64,000 nt of DNA from Prorocentrum cordatum (lineage: Eukaryota > Sar > Dinophyceae > Prorocentrales > Prorocentraceae). Positions within the stretch are counted from its first letter, which is position 1; the number at the start of each line of letters is the position of its first letter. The notes under the pieces were generated by a model, which saw nothing but the letters and a program-made list of their open reading frames with translations, did not search any database and was not told the DNA's origin. Both the position numbers and the translations under genes were made by a program. Of this stretch, positions 1 through 10,720 are shown piece by piece. Location of the stretch: contig CAUYUJ010004558.1 in assembly GCA_963575745.1 (NCBI GenBank), positions 1,195,847-1,259,846 on the forward strand, in the 5' to 3' direction.

Positions 1-129
1 AGGAGAAAGACGAGCCAGGAGAAAGACAAGCAGGATGAGGCTCCTCCTCCTCCTCCTCCTCTTCCTCCTCCTCCTCCTTCTCCTCCTCTTCCCTCACGGG
101 GCCGCCTACGCTGAGCCATCCAGAACCTT
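1..129. repeat. (CCT)n tract after a short A/G-rich start
   Basis: Positions 41-95 are an interrupted (CCT)n run. Bases 1-40 read KTSQEKDKQDE on the + strand, in a frame that stays open to the window edge and could end at a GAG|GC donor at 40-42. This resembles the Lys/Gln/Glu-rich style of the split gene, but it is too short to call an exon. Confidence 0.5.
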
Positions 130-1494
130 CTAGACTCCTTCTGACCCCGTGGAGACGCCCCCCGCCTCTACCCCATGCAGAATCCATGCCAGCCTCTTCG
201 TCCCTGCGACTCCCCTGGCCGTCGCTGCCCCGTCTGCTGGGCTGCAGCTTCTCGGCCCAGGCTGGCCAGCGCGCAACCCGCGCCCGCTTGTGGACGCTAC
301 TGCGGGCGCGCAGGGGGGCTGCCGCGCGGCTGACGCCGCGCGAGCCTCCGCGCCCTTGTCGCGGGCCTCCTGCGGTTCCTGCAGACGGTCCGCTGCCTCC
401 ACCGACTCTGCCTCTCCCGCTGGGCCGGCTGTTTGCCCGACGCGCGGCCCGCACCCCCCCGATGTCGCTGCTGCCGGCATGCCAGGTGGAGGCTGCCACG
501 CGGTGGGCGCCGCGCTGCAGCCTCTGCGGCCCTGGCCGCGTTTCTGCGGGCCCTGCGGGGAAGGTCCACTGCTCCCGCTGGGTTCGTCGCGGGCGGGCTT
601 CCCATCCTTCTTGCGCCTGAGGCGGGCTCGACCGCCTTCGGAGGGCGGCGGCCGGCTCGCGCTGGGATCGTCGCCGCCCCTCTGGCGGCGGCCGCCTGCT
701 TTCTCGAGTTGTTTGCCCGGCTGTGTGCGGCTGCCTCCCGTTGGGCGCCGTCCTGGGCCCCTGGTGGGTCGGATGCTGACTGCGCAGCAGCGGGCGCCTG
801 CAGGCACTCCTCCTGGGGCTGGCTGGGATAGCCACGTGCTCTCGGGCCGCTCCGTGGGCTGAGCACGCGTGGCGCTGAGTGGGGCTTCCATTTTTTACAA
901 TTCCGCTTCCAGTGGCCTTCGTAGAAGGCCTGCGTGCTACAGCCGCACCTGCCTCCCTTGCGGGGACGCCGGGCCTCTCAGCGATGGCTGAGTTCGCTCG
1001 TTCGTTCTAGGGCCGCTCCGTGGGCAGCGCGCTGCTTGGCCGCGCGGGCTCCGCCCGCCCCAGCGAGGGCCGGCACGGCCCTGGCGGCGCAGACCCTCTT
1101 TTTTGGGGGGGGGGGGCGGTCGCCGCCGACAGGCGCCAGGAGGCCCGCCGGGGCGGCCCGTGGTGCGCGGGCGCCGACCGCGAGCCGAGCGCCTTTCCAG
1201 AGAGGCTCGTGGTCGTCGGGCTGGACGCTGCTGGGCTCGGTAGGAGCGCTGTGCTACCGCCCGTGCAGAGGATGGGGGACACGTAGGGACAGGTGGGGGT
1301 CGAGCTCGCCAGGGCTCGGGTTTGCCGACGCTTTTTGACGGGGCCGTCTTGGATTTCGACGGCCCAGGTTTCGCGGGATGTCTGCAGCGGAAGCTCGCGC
1401 CAACTTTCAAACGGGGTCTCGTCATTTGACAGGAGTTCAGGAGGGAAATAGATCATGTGTTAGCAAGCGTGAACCCCAAACAGTCATTTATGCA
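130..1494. other. Very GC-rich stretch with no supported gene
   Basis: Long open frames exist on both strands (for example 149-862 + and 130-891 -), which is expected at this base composition because stop codons are rare. None shows a domain, a convincing start or consistent codon usage. A G run occurs at about 1104-1113. I see no RNA gene or regulatory element here. Confidence 0.6.
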
Positions 1495-2200
1495 TTGCAA
1501 TCTGGGTGGTGCGATCAATGTAGTACAATCCATGTGGTGCAATCTGTGTGCACTGCAAATCAATGCAACGCAATGCAAAGTAATGTAGCGCGAAACATAG
1601 TAACGCACAACAAAACAAAGCAACACATTGCAATGCAAGCCAATGCAAAGTAACGCAAAGCACGGCAGAGCAATGCGAAGCAATGCAATGTGGTGTAAAG
1701 CAAATCAAATCAATGCAAATCAATGCAAATCAATGCCAAGCAGTGTAAAGCAATGCAACGCAAGGCCAATCAATGCAAAGCAATGTAATGCTGCCATACA
1801 ATGCAATGCAAAGCAATGCAAAGCAATGCAAAGCAATGAGATGCGGTGTAAAGCAATGCAATGCAATGCATAGCAATGCAGATCATTGCCAAGCAATGCA
1901 ATGCCATTTACGAAAATTAATGCAACGCGATGCAACACACTGCAACTCATGCAACCAACACACTGCAAACTTATGCAACGCGATGCAACACATTGCAAGT
2001 ACTGCAATGCGGCGTAAACCAATGCAACGCAATGCAATTCAATGCAACGCAATTCAATGCAACGCAATGTAATGCCATGCGAAGTAATGCAATACGATGC
2101 AAAGCCATGCTAAGCAATGCAGCAAAGCAATGCAAAGCAATGCAAAGCAATGCAAAGCAACGCAACGCAATACAATGCAATGCAATGCAAAGCGGCGCAA
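1495..2200 (+). repeat. Degenerate AATGC/AAAGC pentanucleotide repeat
   Basis: About 700 bp built from GCAATGCAA-type units with variants (AAAGC, AACGC). The first 70 bp (1497-1560) instead resemble the 15-bp GTGGTGCAATC-ATG repeat found again at 4240-4600. The frames through it code only for Asn/Ala/Met/Gln-rich low-complexity peptides. Confidence 0.9.
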
Positions 2201-2470
2201 GGTGCGGCGACGCGCGTGGCGGCGACGGGCGGCGACGGCGGCGACGGGCGGCGACGGGCGGCCAAAATCCTGCGGGGGCGGCACAGGGTTCCGGTTTCGG
2301 TGGCGATGGACGGCGGCGACGGGCGGCGACGGGCGACCAAAAGTCGGCCAGGGCGGCACCATGGGGAATATGGAAGTATGGGGAATGGAGAGAGAGAGGG
2401 AGAGAGAGAGAGAGAGGAACATCGATGAACTATGGGCACATCGAAGAAGTCCTGGATTTGGGTAGATTTA
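2201..2470 (+). repeat. GGCGAC-rich repeats and (GA)n run
   Basis: 2201-2340 has two imperfect copies of a GGCGACGGGCGGCGACGGGCG block, each followed by a CCAAAA-containing segment. 2388-2426 is a (GA)n microsatellite. No gene is supported. Confidence 0.8.
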
Positions 2471-2760
2471 CTTGTGTTTCTCAGGGCCACTCTGGGAGCG
2501 CAGGCAGTGCGCTCCTCGAGCTTGCCCAGGAGGAACCGCTCGAGTGGCTGGCTTCTCGCCGACCTTCCACAAGCACCTCGCTGCTTTCGCTAGCTTCCCC
2601 GCCATTAGCTTCTACTTTTCGCTGGATGCTCACAGGCCCCACGGCCACTCCATCTCCAACCCGGACGAAGATTTCCAAGTCAAATCCCATGGCATTTGAT
2701 AGAGATCCCATTGACTTACAGTTGGGCTTGTAGTTCCAGGCCGCAGCGAAGTCGCACATT
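2471..2760. other. Possible coding fragment, strand unresolved
   Basis: A non-repetitive island between repeat blocks. A minus-strand frame (2481-2759) and a plus-strand frame (2472-2699) are both open, with plausible C/G-ending codons. The minus frame contains the more protein-like run (FDLEIFVRVGDGVAVGPVSI). I recognise neither, and there is no conserved motif or clear splice signal to decide. Confidence 0.25.
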
Positions 2761-2819
2761 CATAGGCCTGAGTCGTCGCCAGGAAAAGGTATCTAGAAAT
2801 ATTGGGGCCTTTCGCTCCA

Positions 2820-3010
2820 CCTCCGCGTCAGCTACAACTCTGGCATAAGCGCGTGCGAGAACGGCGAGCAGTGGCAGCGGGCTTTGTCGCTGCTGGGCGA
2901 GATGTGGGAGGCGAAGCTGGAGCTCGACGCCGTCAGCTACAGCGTCGGGATCAGCGCATGCGAGAGGGGCGAGAGTTGGCAGCGAGCTTAGGCGCTGCTT
3001 AGCTAGCCTT
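2820..3010 (+). pseudogene. Pentatricopeptide repeat (PPR) fragment
   Basis: About one and a half 35-residue PPR repeats: VSYNSGISACENGEQWQRAL, SLLGEMWEAKLELDAVSY, then SVGISACERGESWQRA followed by an in-frame TAG. PPR proteins bind organellar RNA; in dinoflagellates the ISACEKG-QWQ-AL-LL-EM version is very common. No start codon, targeting peptide or further repeats are present, so this is a relic or an isolated exon scrap. Confidence 0.8.
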
Positions 3011-3084
3011 GGGCGACGAAACTGGAGCCTTGCGTAATCTCTATCAAGAGCCTTCGGCCCATCCCACCACCGTGCCTGCGTCGT

Positions 3085-3420
3085 GGACCATATGCCTCAT
3101 AGATGCCTCTTGAGGTCTCGTGGGGGGCCTCTTGTAGATGTCTTCCAGGCCTGCTATGGGCCTCCTTGGGGTCTCTTGAGGCATCTTCATGGTGTCTTGG
3201 GAGTCTTTTGGGGACCTCTTGGGAGCCTTTGGAGGTCCCTTTGGGGCCTGCTGCTGGTTGCGGGGACTAACTTTGGGGGACCTCTCTTGGGCCCCTTTGG
3301 GGGGCCCTCTTCGGGGCCGTCTTGGGTCCCTCCTGGGTACTCGGCGATCTTGGGCGCCACTTGCCGTTTACGTGGTGCTGCGAATATGCTTGTCTTCTCA
3401 CGTGGTGTGTAATGCCGTGC
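3085..3420 (-). repeat. CCAAGACGG repeat family, minus orientation
   Basis: A block of GGGGCCTCTTGGG and related 10-13-bp units, the reverse complement of the CCCAAGAGGCCCC units seen at 3850, 5870, 6930 and 36130. The frames give Gly/Pro/Ser/Trp-rich peptides only because of the repeat. Confidence 0.85.
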
Positions 3421-3849
3421 TGTCGTGCATCCGCCCTGCCGTCTCGCGAACATGCGTTTGTTATCGGGTCTGGTCCGTCGCCTCGGTGCCGTGAAGTGAC
3501 GCACTGCCCTGCGACATGGTGTGTTGTGTCCTTCGTCTGCATCGCGAGCAAGCTTGTAGTTTCAACTGCTGTGTTTTGCCATGCTGCCTGTGCCCACCCG
3601 TGCCTTGTCGCAATCAAGCTTGGTCCCTTAGATAATTAGTTGCGCCACGCTGCTCAGTGCTCGCTGTGCCTTGCTGCGAACATGCTTATCATCCTGCATG
3701 TTTCGTTGTGTTTTTCGTGCTGCACTCATCCCAGCATGCCAGCGAGCCTGCGTGGGCGATAATCCACGGGTCAGCCCGAGTCATCTACCCAACAACTTCG
3801 GGGGAACCGCGTGCCAGAAAGGAAGTGTGTCAAAGGGCTCAACACCGGC
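3421..3849 (+). repeat. Degenerate repeats around a GCGAACATGC core
   Basis: Related segments with a (T/C)GCGAACATGCTT core occur near 3378, 3448, 3540 and 3676 within TG-rich sequence. No gene is seen. The spacing is irregular (about 70-135 bp), so this is a decayed array at best. Confidence 0.45.
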
Positions 3850-4090
3850 CCTAGGCGGCCCTGGGGTGCTCCAGGACGGCTTAAGAGGGCCAAGACGGTC
3901 CAAGATGGCCCGAGACGCCTCAGACGGTCCAAGAGACCGCCAAGATGGTTTTCAGACGACCCCACAGTGTCGCAAGACGGCCCAAGAGGGCACCAAGAGG
4001 CCCCCAAGAAGGCGTTCGGAGCGGATCGCAGCCACTTCGGGCCGACCGTCGACCTCTTCGGCCCGATCACGGGCCGATGTGGTTGGGATG
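3850..4090 (+). repeat. CCAAGACGG repeat family, plus orientation
   Basis: Tandem GGCCCCAAGA/GACGGTCCAAGA units of roughly 10-20 bp. This is the same family as at 5870, 6930, 33000 (minus) and 36130. Open frames through it are artefacts of the repeat. Confidence 0.85.
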
Positions 4091-4640
4091 TTTAGGGAAT
4101 CTGTAGTATTGTTTTGATTAAGAGAAGACTCTCAATAGCTGGTTGCAGTGCATTCCCTTAGTGCCCCCAGAGGAATGCTTAAAAAGCGGTTGCGATCGGG
4201 CCGATCTTTGGCGGTTCTCTACATCTATGATATGCACTCTAGGTTACGAAATCTATGCTGTGCACACTTTGCGATGCAGTATATGTGGTGCTATGTGGCG
4301 CAATCCATGTGCTGCAATTTATGCGGTGCGCAATTTACGCAGTGCAATCGACTCGACGTGGTGCAATTCAAGTGGTGCAATGTATGTCGTGCTATCTACG
4401 CGGTGTAGCATGAGTGGTCCAATCAATGTGGTCAAATCTATGCTGCGCACTCTATTGGTGCAGTCTGTGTTGTGCAATCCATCTTGTGCAGTCTTAGTGC
4501 TGCAATATATGATGCCCAATCTATTTAGTGCAATCTGCGTGGTGCAATTTGTGTTGTGGAATACTCGCGGTGCAACCTGTTGCTGTAATCAGTGTGGTGC
4601 AAATGAACGGCGGCTCAGTTCCTCAGCGCAGAATTAAGAA
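4091..4640 (+). repeat. 15-bp GTGGTGCAATCTATG-type degenerate array
   Basis: From about 4240 to 4605, about 25 diverged 15-bp units of the form GTG(G/C)TGCAATC(T/A)ATG. The region before it (4091-4239) is unassigned. A shorter copy of the array is at 1497-1560. Confidence 0.8.
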
Positions 4641-4679
4641 CTGCTAAGCATCCGACCATTACCGACCCTGTGCGTTTCT

Positions 4680-4749
4680 GTACATCTGTATGTATATATA
4701 CATATATATACATATATATATATATATATGTGTGTATGTGTGTGTGTGC

Positions 4750-4822
<73 letters not shown>

Positions 4823-4826
4823 TGCG

Positions 4827-4879
<53 letters not shown>

Positions 4880-5100
4880 GCGTCGATATGCATGTATCAC
4901 TACAGGTATGTTCTTACGTATTTGCATCCATATCCATGTATGTGCATACACGTATAGGTATGTATGTTTGTGCACATGTAGTTATGCATTTTCATATACG
5001 CGTGCCACGCTTCATATACTTGTATGTGCATGTGTGTGTGTGTGTGTGTGTAACTCTGCATAATCTGTATACCATGTATGCATTCGTGTGTATGTACACA
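4680..5100 (+). repeat. (TA)n and (GT)n microsatellites
   Basis: 4688-4730 is TA/CATATA-rich; 4728-4876 is nearly pure (GT)n with a few CG interruptions; 4877-5100 is TATG/TGTG-rich with another short (GT)n at 5031-5051. No coding potential. Confidence 0.95.
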
Positions 5101-5690
5101 TGTGTATGTATTCCTAGGGGGTCATGTGGAATCCCTAGGAAGCCAGATGATTCCTGAAGGAAGGAATCCTTCGGACTCCGTCGGAGTTTTTCTTTCCCCA
5201 CGGAATCCCGAGGGAATCCGCTGGAATCGCAGGATCCCTATGGAATTCTCATGAATCTCGGGGAACCCGTAGGAGAAGGAATCCCTGGGAAAGGGGGCCG
5301 AGCGCCTCAGCGGTGGCAGCAGCGAGAGATGCGAGGAGTCGTGCCGTCTCCCCCACCTCCCCTCCCCCTGGGAAGGAGGGTTTCTCCAGGCTTCATCCAA
5401 GGGTAAAATGGCGACCTCCATTGGAGGCGCCACCCTCGGGTGCCTAGAATCCCAAAGGAATCCAACAGAAATGCATTCGGAATCCTGAGGAGTCCGTTAG
5501 GAATCCACAGGACTCCCTCAGGAATCTCAGAAGAATCCAGAGGAATCCCTCAGGACCCCCCGAGGAATCTTCAGGGATCCCCTAGGAATCCTTGGAATCC
5601 TCAGGAATCCTTTTGGCTTAAGATTTTTTCGGAGTCCTTAGGAATCTTTTCAGCGCTGGGAAGCTGAAGTGAGCTTCCCTCGTTGTAATC
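5101..5690 (+). repeat. Degenerate GGAATCC repeat
   Basis: Two blocks (5107-5280 and 5440-5660) made of AGGAATCC-(T/C)(C/A) units. Because GGAATCC occurs in both orientations (GGATTCC), many local inverted repeats result. The unit spacing is about 9-12 bp. The 5281-5440 stretch between them is unassigned. Confidence 0.85.
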
Positions 5691-5754
5691 TGGCATTCGC
5701 CTTGGAGGATTACTGAAGGAATCTTGCACGATGGGATCAGTCCTTTCCAGTGGT

Positions 5755-6180
5755 TGCAATCAGTCCCAAGGGGGCCTTGAACGGCCCGATGTGGTTGGGA
5801 TCGGCTTCAATCTCTCCAAGAAGGGCCCCGAGAGGCCCAAATCATCGATTTCCCGTTGGTTTTTTCAAGGATCTCAGCGTTCTCGTCTTTTCAGAGCCTC
5901 GACGCTCCAAGACGGCCCCGGGGCCTCCGAGATCGCGCCAAGACGGCCCAAGAGGCCCCCAAGACGGCCCAAGACTGTCCCGAGAGGGCCCCACGAGGGG
6001 AAACTCGAACTGACATTTCGCGCCCTCCGCTCCAGGATGATCCCAGAAGCCGCCAGCTGGCCTCCAAGAGGTCCCCGACGCCCCAGGAGGCCTGCCAAGA
6101 GGCCCAAATCAGGTTCCAAGAGGCCCTCGAGAGGCTATAAGATACCCCCAGAACCGCCTCCAAGAGGCTTCCGAGGGAAG
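5755..6180 (+). repeat. CCAAGACGG family unit with A/T-rich core
   Basis: An A/T-rich core (about 5838-5895, containing GTTGGTTTTTTCAAGGATCT and a TTCTCG box) followed by dense CAAGACGGCCC repeats. The same layout recurs at 7100, 7440, 7780 and, inverted, at 33240. Confidence 0.75.
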
Positions 6181-6900
6181 GTCTCTAAGAGTGCTCCGGG
6201 ACAGCGCCGGCCACCCAGGAAAATAAGGCGCCCATGCGCCTCTTATTCTCTCCCTTCTTGTAGAAAGGCTCTGGTCTGAATTGGCCACTCGTCAGGGAGT
6301 TCTCCTTGAGAGTGCTCCAGACAGGCTGGCCATTGGGGGCATTCTCCGCAGTGCCTTCAATCTCTCCCCAGCCCACGCAGCCCGCGTGCATCCTTCGTCC
6401 TCCTCGGGCGGCCACAGCCACCATGGAACATCGTTGGAAAAGAAGGCCCCCCGTTGTTTCTTAATTTCCAGCCCTGGCCGTGATACAGCCTCAAGGTGGC
6501 TCAAGATCATTGTGGGGAGGCCCAAAACACCCCCATTACCCGAATGGCAGCAGCACGAAACATGCAGGCAACAGCAGCGGCAGTACACAGCAACAGCAAA
6601 CAGCAGCAGCAGGTAGCGGTCAGCAGAACGCACTAAGCAGACGTGGCCATCAGTTGCACCCTTCAGCCACAAGCAACAACGACACGCAGCAGCGGCAAGC
6701 ATTACCAACAACAGACAACATCAGCAGCAAGCAGCAACACGCAGAGGCATGCGCCGAATGCGAGGGTCGAGCCCCACCTTGTAATTTCAGTCTTTCGGCA
6801 GCATGTCTACAATCACGTGCCAGTTCGTGCAGATGTCGTGGACAGAGTTCACCTAGTTTTTCCTGCATGGCCAGGGGAAGCGCCTGCGGGAAGGGAAACA
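6181..6900 (+). repeat. Unassigned sequence with a CAG-rich block
   Basis: 6540-6745 is rich in CAG/CAA (AGCAGCAACAG). The flanks 6181-6539 and 6746-6900 hold no recognisable gene. The open frames here encode Gln/Ser-rich or low-complexity peptides. Confidence 0.6.
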
Positions 6901-8080
6901 GATCAAGTGTCGAAAATCGGCCTCGGCGGGCCCCTGGCGCGGCCTTGACGGGCCTCTGGCGCCACTGGCGCGGCCTGGCGTGCCTCTGGGCGGCTCGAGC
7001 ACGCTACGGGACGCCTTCAGGGAGCGCCGAGATCGGGCCAAGAGCCCCAACATGGCCCCAAGACGGCCCCAGAGGCCGTCCAGACGGCTCGCGGGGGCCA
7101 AAGATCGTTGATTTTTCAATGCTTCTTGCTTGATTTTCAGGTTCTCGCGATTTCGAGCCAAGAGCGGCCCAATACGGCTCTTGGGGCCCTCCCAGAACGC
7201 TCCAAGGCCGCTCAAGAGCTCCGGTAAGGGCCCCAAGACGGCTCAGAAGGGCTTCAAGACGGCTCCCGGAGTAGCCCAAGACGGCCCAAGAGAGCCTCAG
7301 AGAGCCCCCCAGAGACCCTAAACGGGCCCCAAGAGCCGCCCAAGAGGGCTCACAGAGAGAGAGCTTCGAGACGGCCCGACACCCCCAAGATGGCCCCAAG
7401 ACGGGCCAATAGGCCGTTCAGACGGCTCGCGGCGGCCAACAAATATTTTTTTTTGATGGTTTTTGCTTGATTTTCAGGTTCTCGCGATTTCGAGCTCAGA
7501 GCGGCCCAAGACGGCTCCTGGGCCCCCCACGACTGCTCCAAGGCTAAAGAGGCTCCAGCAAGGCCCCCAAGACGGCTCAGGAGGGCTCCAAGACAGCTCC
7601 CAGAGGAGCTCAAAACTGCCCAAGAGAGACCCAAGACGGCGCGAGAGAGCCCCCAGGAGCCCCCAGACGGGCCCCAAGAGCCGCCCAAGGGCTCATAGAG
7701 AGCTCCGAGACGGCCCAACACCCCCAATATGGCCCCTACACTGCCCCAGAGGCCGTCCAGACAGGCCGCGGCACACGAAGTCATTGATTTTCCTATGGTT
7801 TTTGAACGATTTCCACCTTCTCGCCATTTCGAGACTGGCCCAAGACGGCGTCTGGGGCTCCCCCGAATGCTCCAAGGCCGTCCAAGAGGACCCGGAAAAG
7901 GCCCCACAAACCACCCAGGAGGGCTCCAAGCTGGCCCCAGAGGCGCCCAAGAGGGGCCCAAGAGCCGCCCAAGACGGCCCGACGACAGCCCGAGAGGCGC
8001 CCACGACGGCCCCCCCAAAGGGCCCAAGACTGCTTGTGAGGCGCCCAGGACGGCCCCGAGGCTTCCAAACTGTTCCCAGA
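6900..8080 (+). repeat. Tandem higher-order array of the CCAAGACGG family, period about 338 bp
   Basis: Three units are set by the A/T-rich cores: GATTTTCAGGTTCTCGCGA begins at 7132 and again at 7469, and a diverged form (GATTTCCACCTTCTCGCCA) at 7808. The spacings are 337 and 339 bp. Each core is preceded by a GGCCGTCCAGACGG box and followed by CAAGACGGC repeats. Minus-strand frames give Trp/Gly/Leu/Ser-rich peptides; these are not treated as genes. Confidence 0.85.
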
Positions 8081-8189
8081 GAAGTGAGACGGACGACAGT
8101 TCACAACGCTCGGGGGGCCCTGCATGCTTCTGTTTGGGGGGGCGCTGTCGTAAGACCCGCTCTGAAGACGCTAGATGACGTGAACAAAG

Positions 8190-8350
8190 TCCACGGGTTC
8201 GCCCTGGTCTGCTAAAGCGCCGGGATCAGCGCGTGCGAGAAGGGTTAACAATGGCAGCGGGCGCTGGCGCGTCTCAGCGAGATGTGGCAGGCGAAGCGTG
8301 AGCCTCGCGTCACCATCAGTTCTATAATCATGGGGCCCGCGCGTGCGAGA
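8190..8350 (+). pseudogene. PPR repeat fragment with stops
   Basis: The frame reads AGISACEKG, stop, QWQRALARLSEMWQAKREP, then VTISS, i.e. one PPR repeat and part of a second. Premature stops (TAA at 8214 and 8247) and loss of the motif after about 8330 mark it as dead. Confidence 0.75.
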
Positions 8351-8690
8351 AATGCTCCTGTCTTGAACGGATCTCCGAGGCCCCCGGTGGGTCCCCAGGC
8401 AGTCCACAGACACCACGAGGGTCCCAACATCCCGTGCTGTTCTTAGGGGACTCGTGGAATCCCCGAGCATGCAAGACCCATAAAGCAGCCTCCAAGGCGA
8501 CCCAAGGCGCCCTCGGGAGGCCCCAGCACGCGCCCGAGAGGCTCCACAAGATTCCCCAAGACATGCCTAAGACATCACACACCATTCGAAACCATATGGG
8601 GCTTTTGTGTTTTCTTGTCTCCTGGCTTCTCGGCTCAAGCTGAATCAATTATATAAATAAGGCCTCGCAGGGCCTCCGAGTGCCCAAACA
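8351..8690. other. Unassigned sequence
   Basis: CCC/GGC-rich with scattered AGGCGCCC and CCAAGAC motifs like the neighbouring repeat family, but no clear period. I see no gene. Confidence 0.5.
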
Positions 8691-9012
8691 TGTATCCAAG
8701 ACGGCCCCAAGGATGGCCAGCACCAGCAACAGCACGACCAGCAACAGCAACAGATCCCGCAGCAGCAGTAGCAACCGCGAACAGCCAGCCGCAGCAATCA
8801 TAACCTGCGGGCTACAGGAGCCAGCAGCAACAGTAAGCAAGTGGGCAGTAGCAACAAGTAGTAGCAGGCAGCAGCGAGCAGCAGGGAGCAGCAGCAAGCA
8901 AGCATCAGCACGCATGTGTAATTGGTTTAAGCAGGCTGCAGCAAGCAGCTGCAAACAGCAACGAGTGTCAGCGGGTAGCAGCACGCAGCAGCGAGCGGCA
9001 GTGGGCGGCATC

Positions 9013-9050
<38 letters not shown>

Positions 9051-9165
9051 CAGCAGCAATGAGCAGCGAGCAGCTCCACGAAACGGCAAACAGGCAGCCA
9101 ACTTCAGTAAGCGGCAACAAGCGGCAACGAGCCGCAGCGAGCGGCGGTGATCAAGCTCAAGCGGG
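8691..9165 (+). repeat. CAG/CAA/GCA-rich low-complexity region
   Basis: Interrupted (CAG)n and (CAR)n, with a pure (CAG)n core at 9016-9050. The + frame gives Ser/Gln/Ala-rich sequence and the - frame Leu/Cys-rich sequence; neither is convincing as a protein. Confidence 0.9.
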
Positions 9166-9289
9166 AGAGACTAGCAGCTTTCGGCAGCAAGGAAATACTA
9201 CGTTGGCGCCACTGTCTGCACCGTCTCGCGAACATTACACAACGTGTCACTCATACCAGTCAAGAACTTATTCGTGGAAGATTGTCCAC

Positions 9290-9745
9290 GGGCCAGCCCT
9301 TACTAATTTGCATCGCCGAGATCAGCGCATGCGAGAAGGGCGAGCAGTGGCAGCGGGTTTTGGCGCTGCTTGGCGAGATGTGGGGACGCGAAGCTGGAGC
9401 CCACCGCCACCAGTTTCATCGCCGATATCAGTCCACGCAAGAGGGTCGAGCAGTGGCTGTCGGATTTGGCGCTGCTTGACGAGATGTGGGAAGACAAGCG
9501 GGAGACCGATGCCACCAGCTACAGCGCTGGGATCAGCGCGTTCGGGAAGGGCTTGCAGAGAATGTGGGCGCTGGCGCTGCTCAGCGAGATGTAGTCGCTC
9601 GAAGCTGGAGCCCCATGCCATCAGTCTTCGATGTGGTGATCAGCGCGTGCGAGACAGGGGGAGCAGCGGCGGCAGGTCTTGGCGCTGCTTGGCGTATTGT
9701 GGGAGGGGAAGCTGGAGCCGGCGCCACCAGCTACAGCGCCTTCCC
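9290..9745 (+). pseudogene. PPR repeat cluster, four or more repeats, frameshifted
   Basis: Successive PPR units in changing frames: ISACEKGEQWQRVLALLGEM (9317-9380); VEQWLSDLALLDEMWEDK (about 9448-9500); ATSYSAGISAFGKG and ALALLSEM followed by TAG (about 9510-9594); VVISACETGG (about 9634-9665) and a remnant to 9745. Frameshifts separate the units near 9380-9400 and after 9594. This is the longest PPR relic in the window and lies upstream of the split gene on the same strand. Confidence 0.82.
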
Positions 9746-10132
9746 GTCGTGTGCCCCCCGTCTCTCCTGCCCTCCTCAGGATGGGCCAGGATGTACGGAT
9801 TCGTCCCTCCCCTTCCCTACCTGCTTTCCTCCCTCCCCTCATCCAGCGACGAATCTCCACAGCACAACATTGGAGGGGCCCTACGACCGCGACGGTATAA
9901 ACCTTACGACACCACAGACGTTACATGGCTTAAGGCATGGTTGGACTTACACGAGCGTTATTTCTTTCCCAACTATCCTGTGGTGTTGGGTCTTCGTTTT
10001 GAAGAGACAGCGCCCCGCGTTCCTCCCTCCCTCCCTCCCGCCTCCCCCCCCTCCCCCGCGTCCTCACCCCTCCTCCTCCCGCTCCTCCCTCCTCCCACCC
10101 TTGCCTCAGCCCTCCGCATGCCCTCACCGTCA
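9746..10132. other. Unassigned sequence, C/T-rich at the end
   Basis: No recognisable gene. 10013-10110 is CCT-rich on the + strand and runs into the (ATC)n microsatellite. Confidence 0.5.
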
Positions 10133-10346
<214 letters not shown>

Positions 10347-10355
10347 TCCGCGCGA

Positions 10356-10720
10356 TCCAATTCGGCACGTTTCTTGGCCCCATAGGGTGCTCCACCGACA
10401 GCCCCAGTGGTAGGGCTTACATGCATCCGCACGACCCATTTCGGCACATCCCACACGCGTTGCATGGCCCCATAGGGAGCTCCGCCGAAGGCCCCAGTGG
10501 CAGCGCTTACATGCGTCCGCGCGACCCGTTTCGGCACACCCATCACACGGTTCGTGGCCCTGTTAGGAGCTGCACCCAAGGCCCCAGTGGCAGGGTTTAC
10601 ATGCGTCCGCGCGACCCATGTCGGCACACTCATCACACGTTTCGTGGCCCCATATGTGGCTCCACCGAAGGCCCCAGTGGCAGGTTTGCATGCGTCCGCG
10701 CGACCCAGTACTGTTGTCTT
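10356..10720 (+). repeat. 90-bp minisatellite, four copies
   Basis: The box GCCCCAGTGG starts at 10401, 10491, 10581 and 10671, an exact 90-bp period. Each unit also holds a TTACATGCGTCCGCGCGACC box and a CATCACACG box. Because 90 is divisible by three, one + frame stays open and gives a 30-residue repeat (GP--SS-EGPSGRAYMRPRDP), but there is no start codon or codon-level sign of selection. Confidence 0.92.

Noticed and set aside
130-891. 253-codon minus-strand and 237-codon plus-strand frames
   Set aside because: Both overlap in very GC-rich DNA, neither has a recognisable domain, and codon usage does not favour one.
6485-6505. Partial likeness to the dinoflagellate spliced leader (TGGCTCAAG)
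   Set aside because: Only nine bases match the end of the leader; the CCGTAGCCATTT part is absent. The CCGTAGCCA at 21506 is part of the ANA motif instead.
7350-8027. Long minus-strand frames rich in Gly-Pro-Ser-Trp-Leu
   Set aside because: They are produced by the CCAAGACGG repeat, which lacks stops in several frames on both strands.
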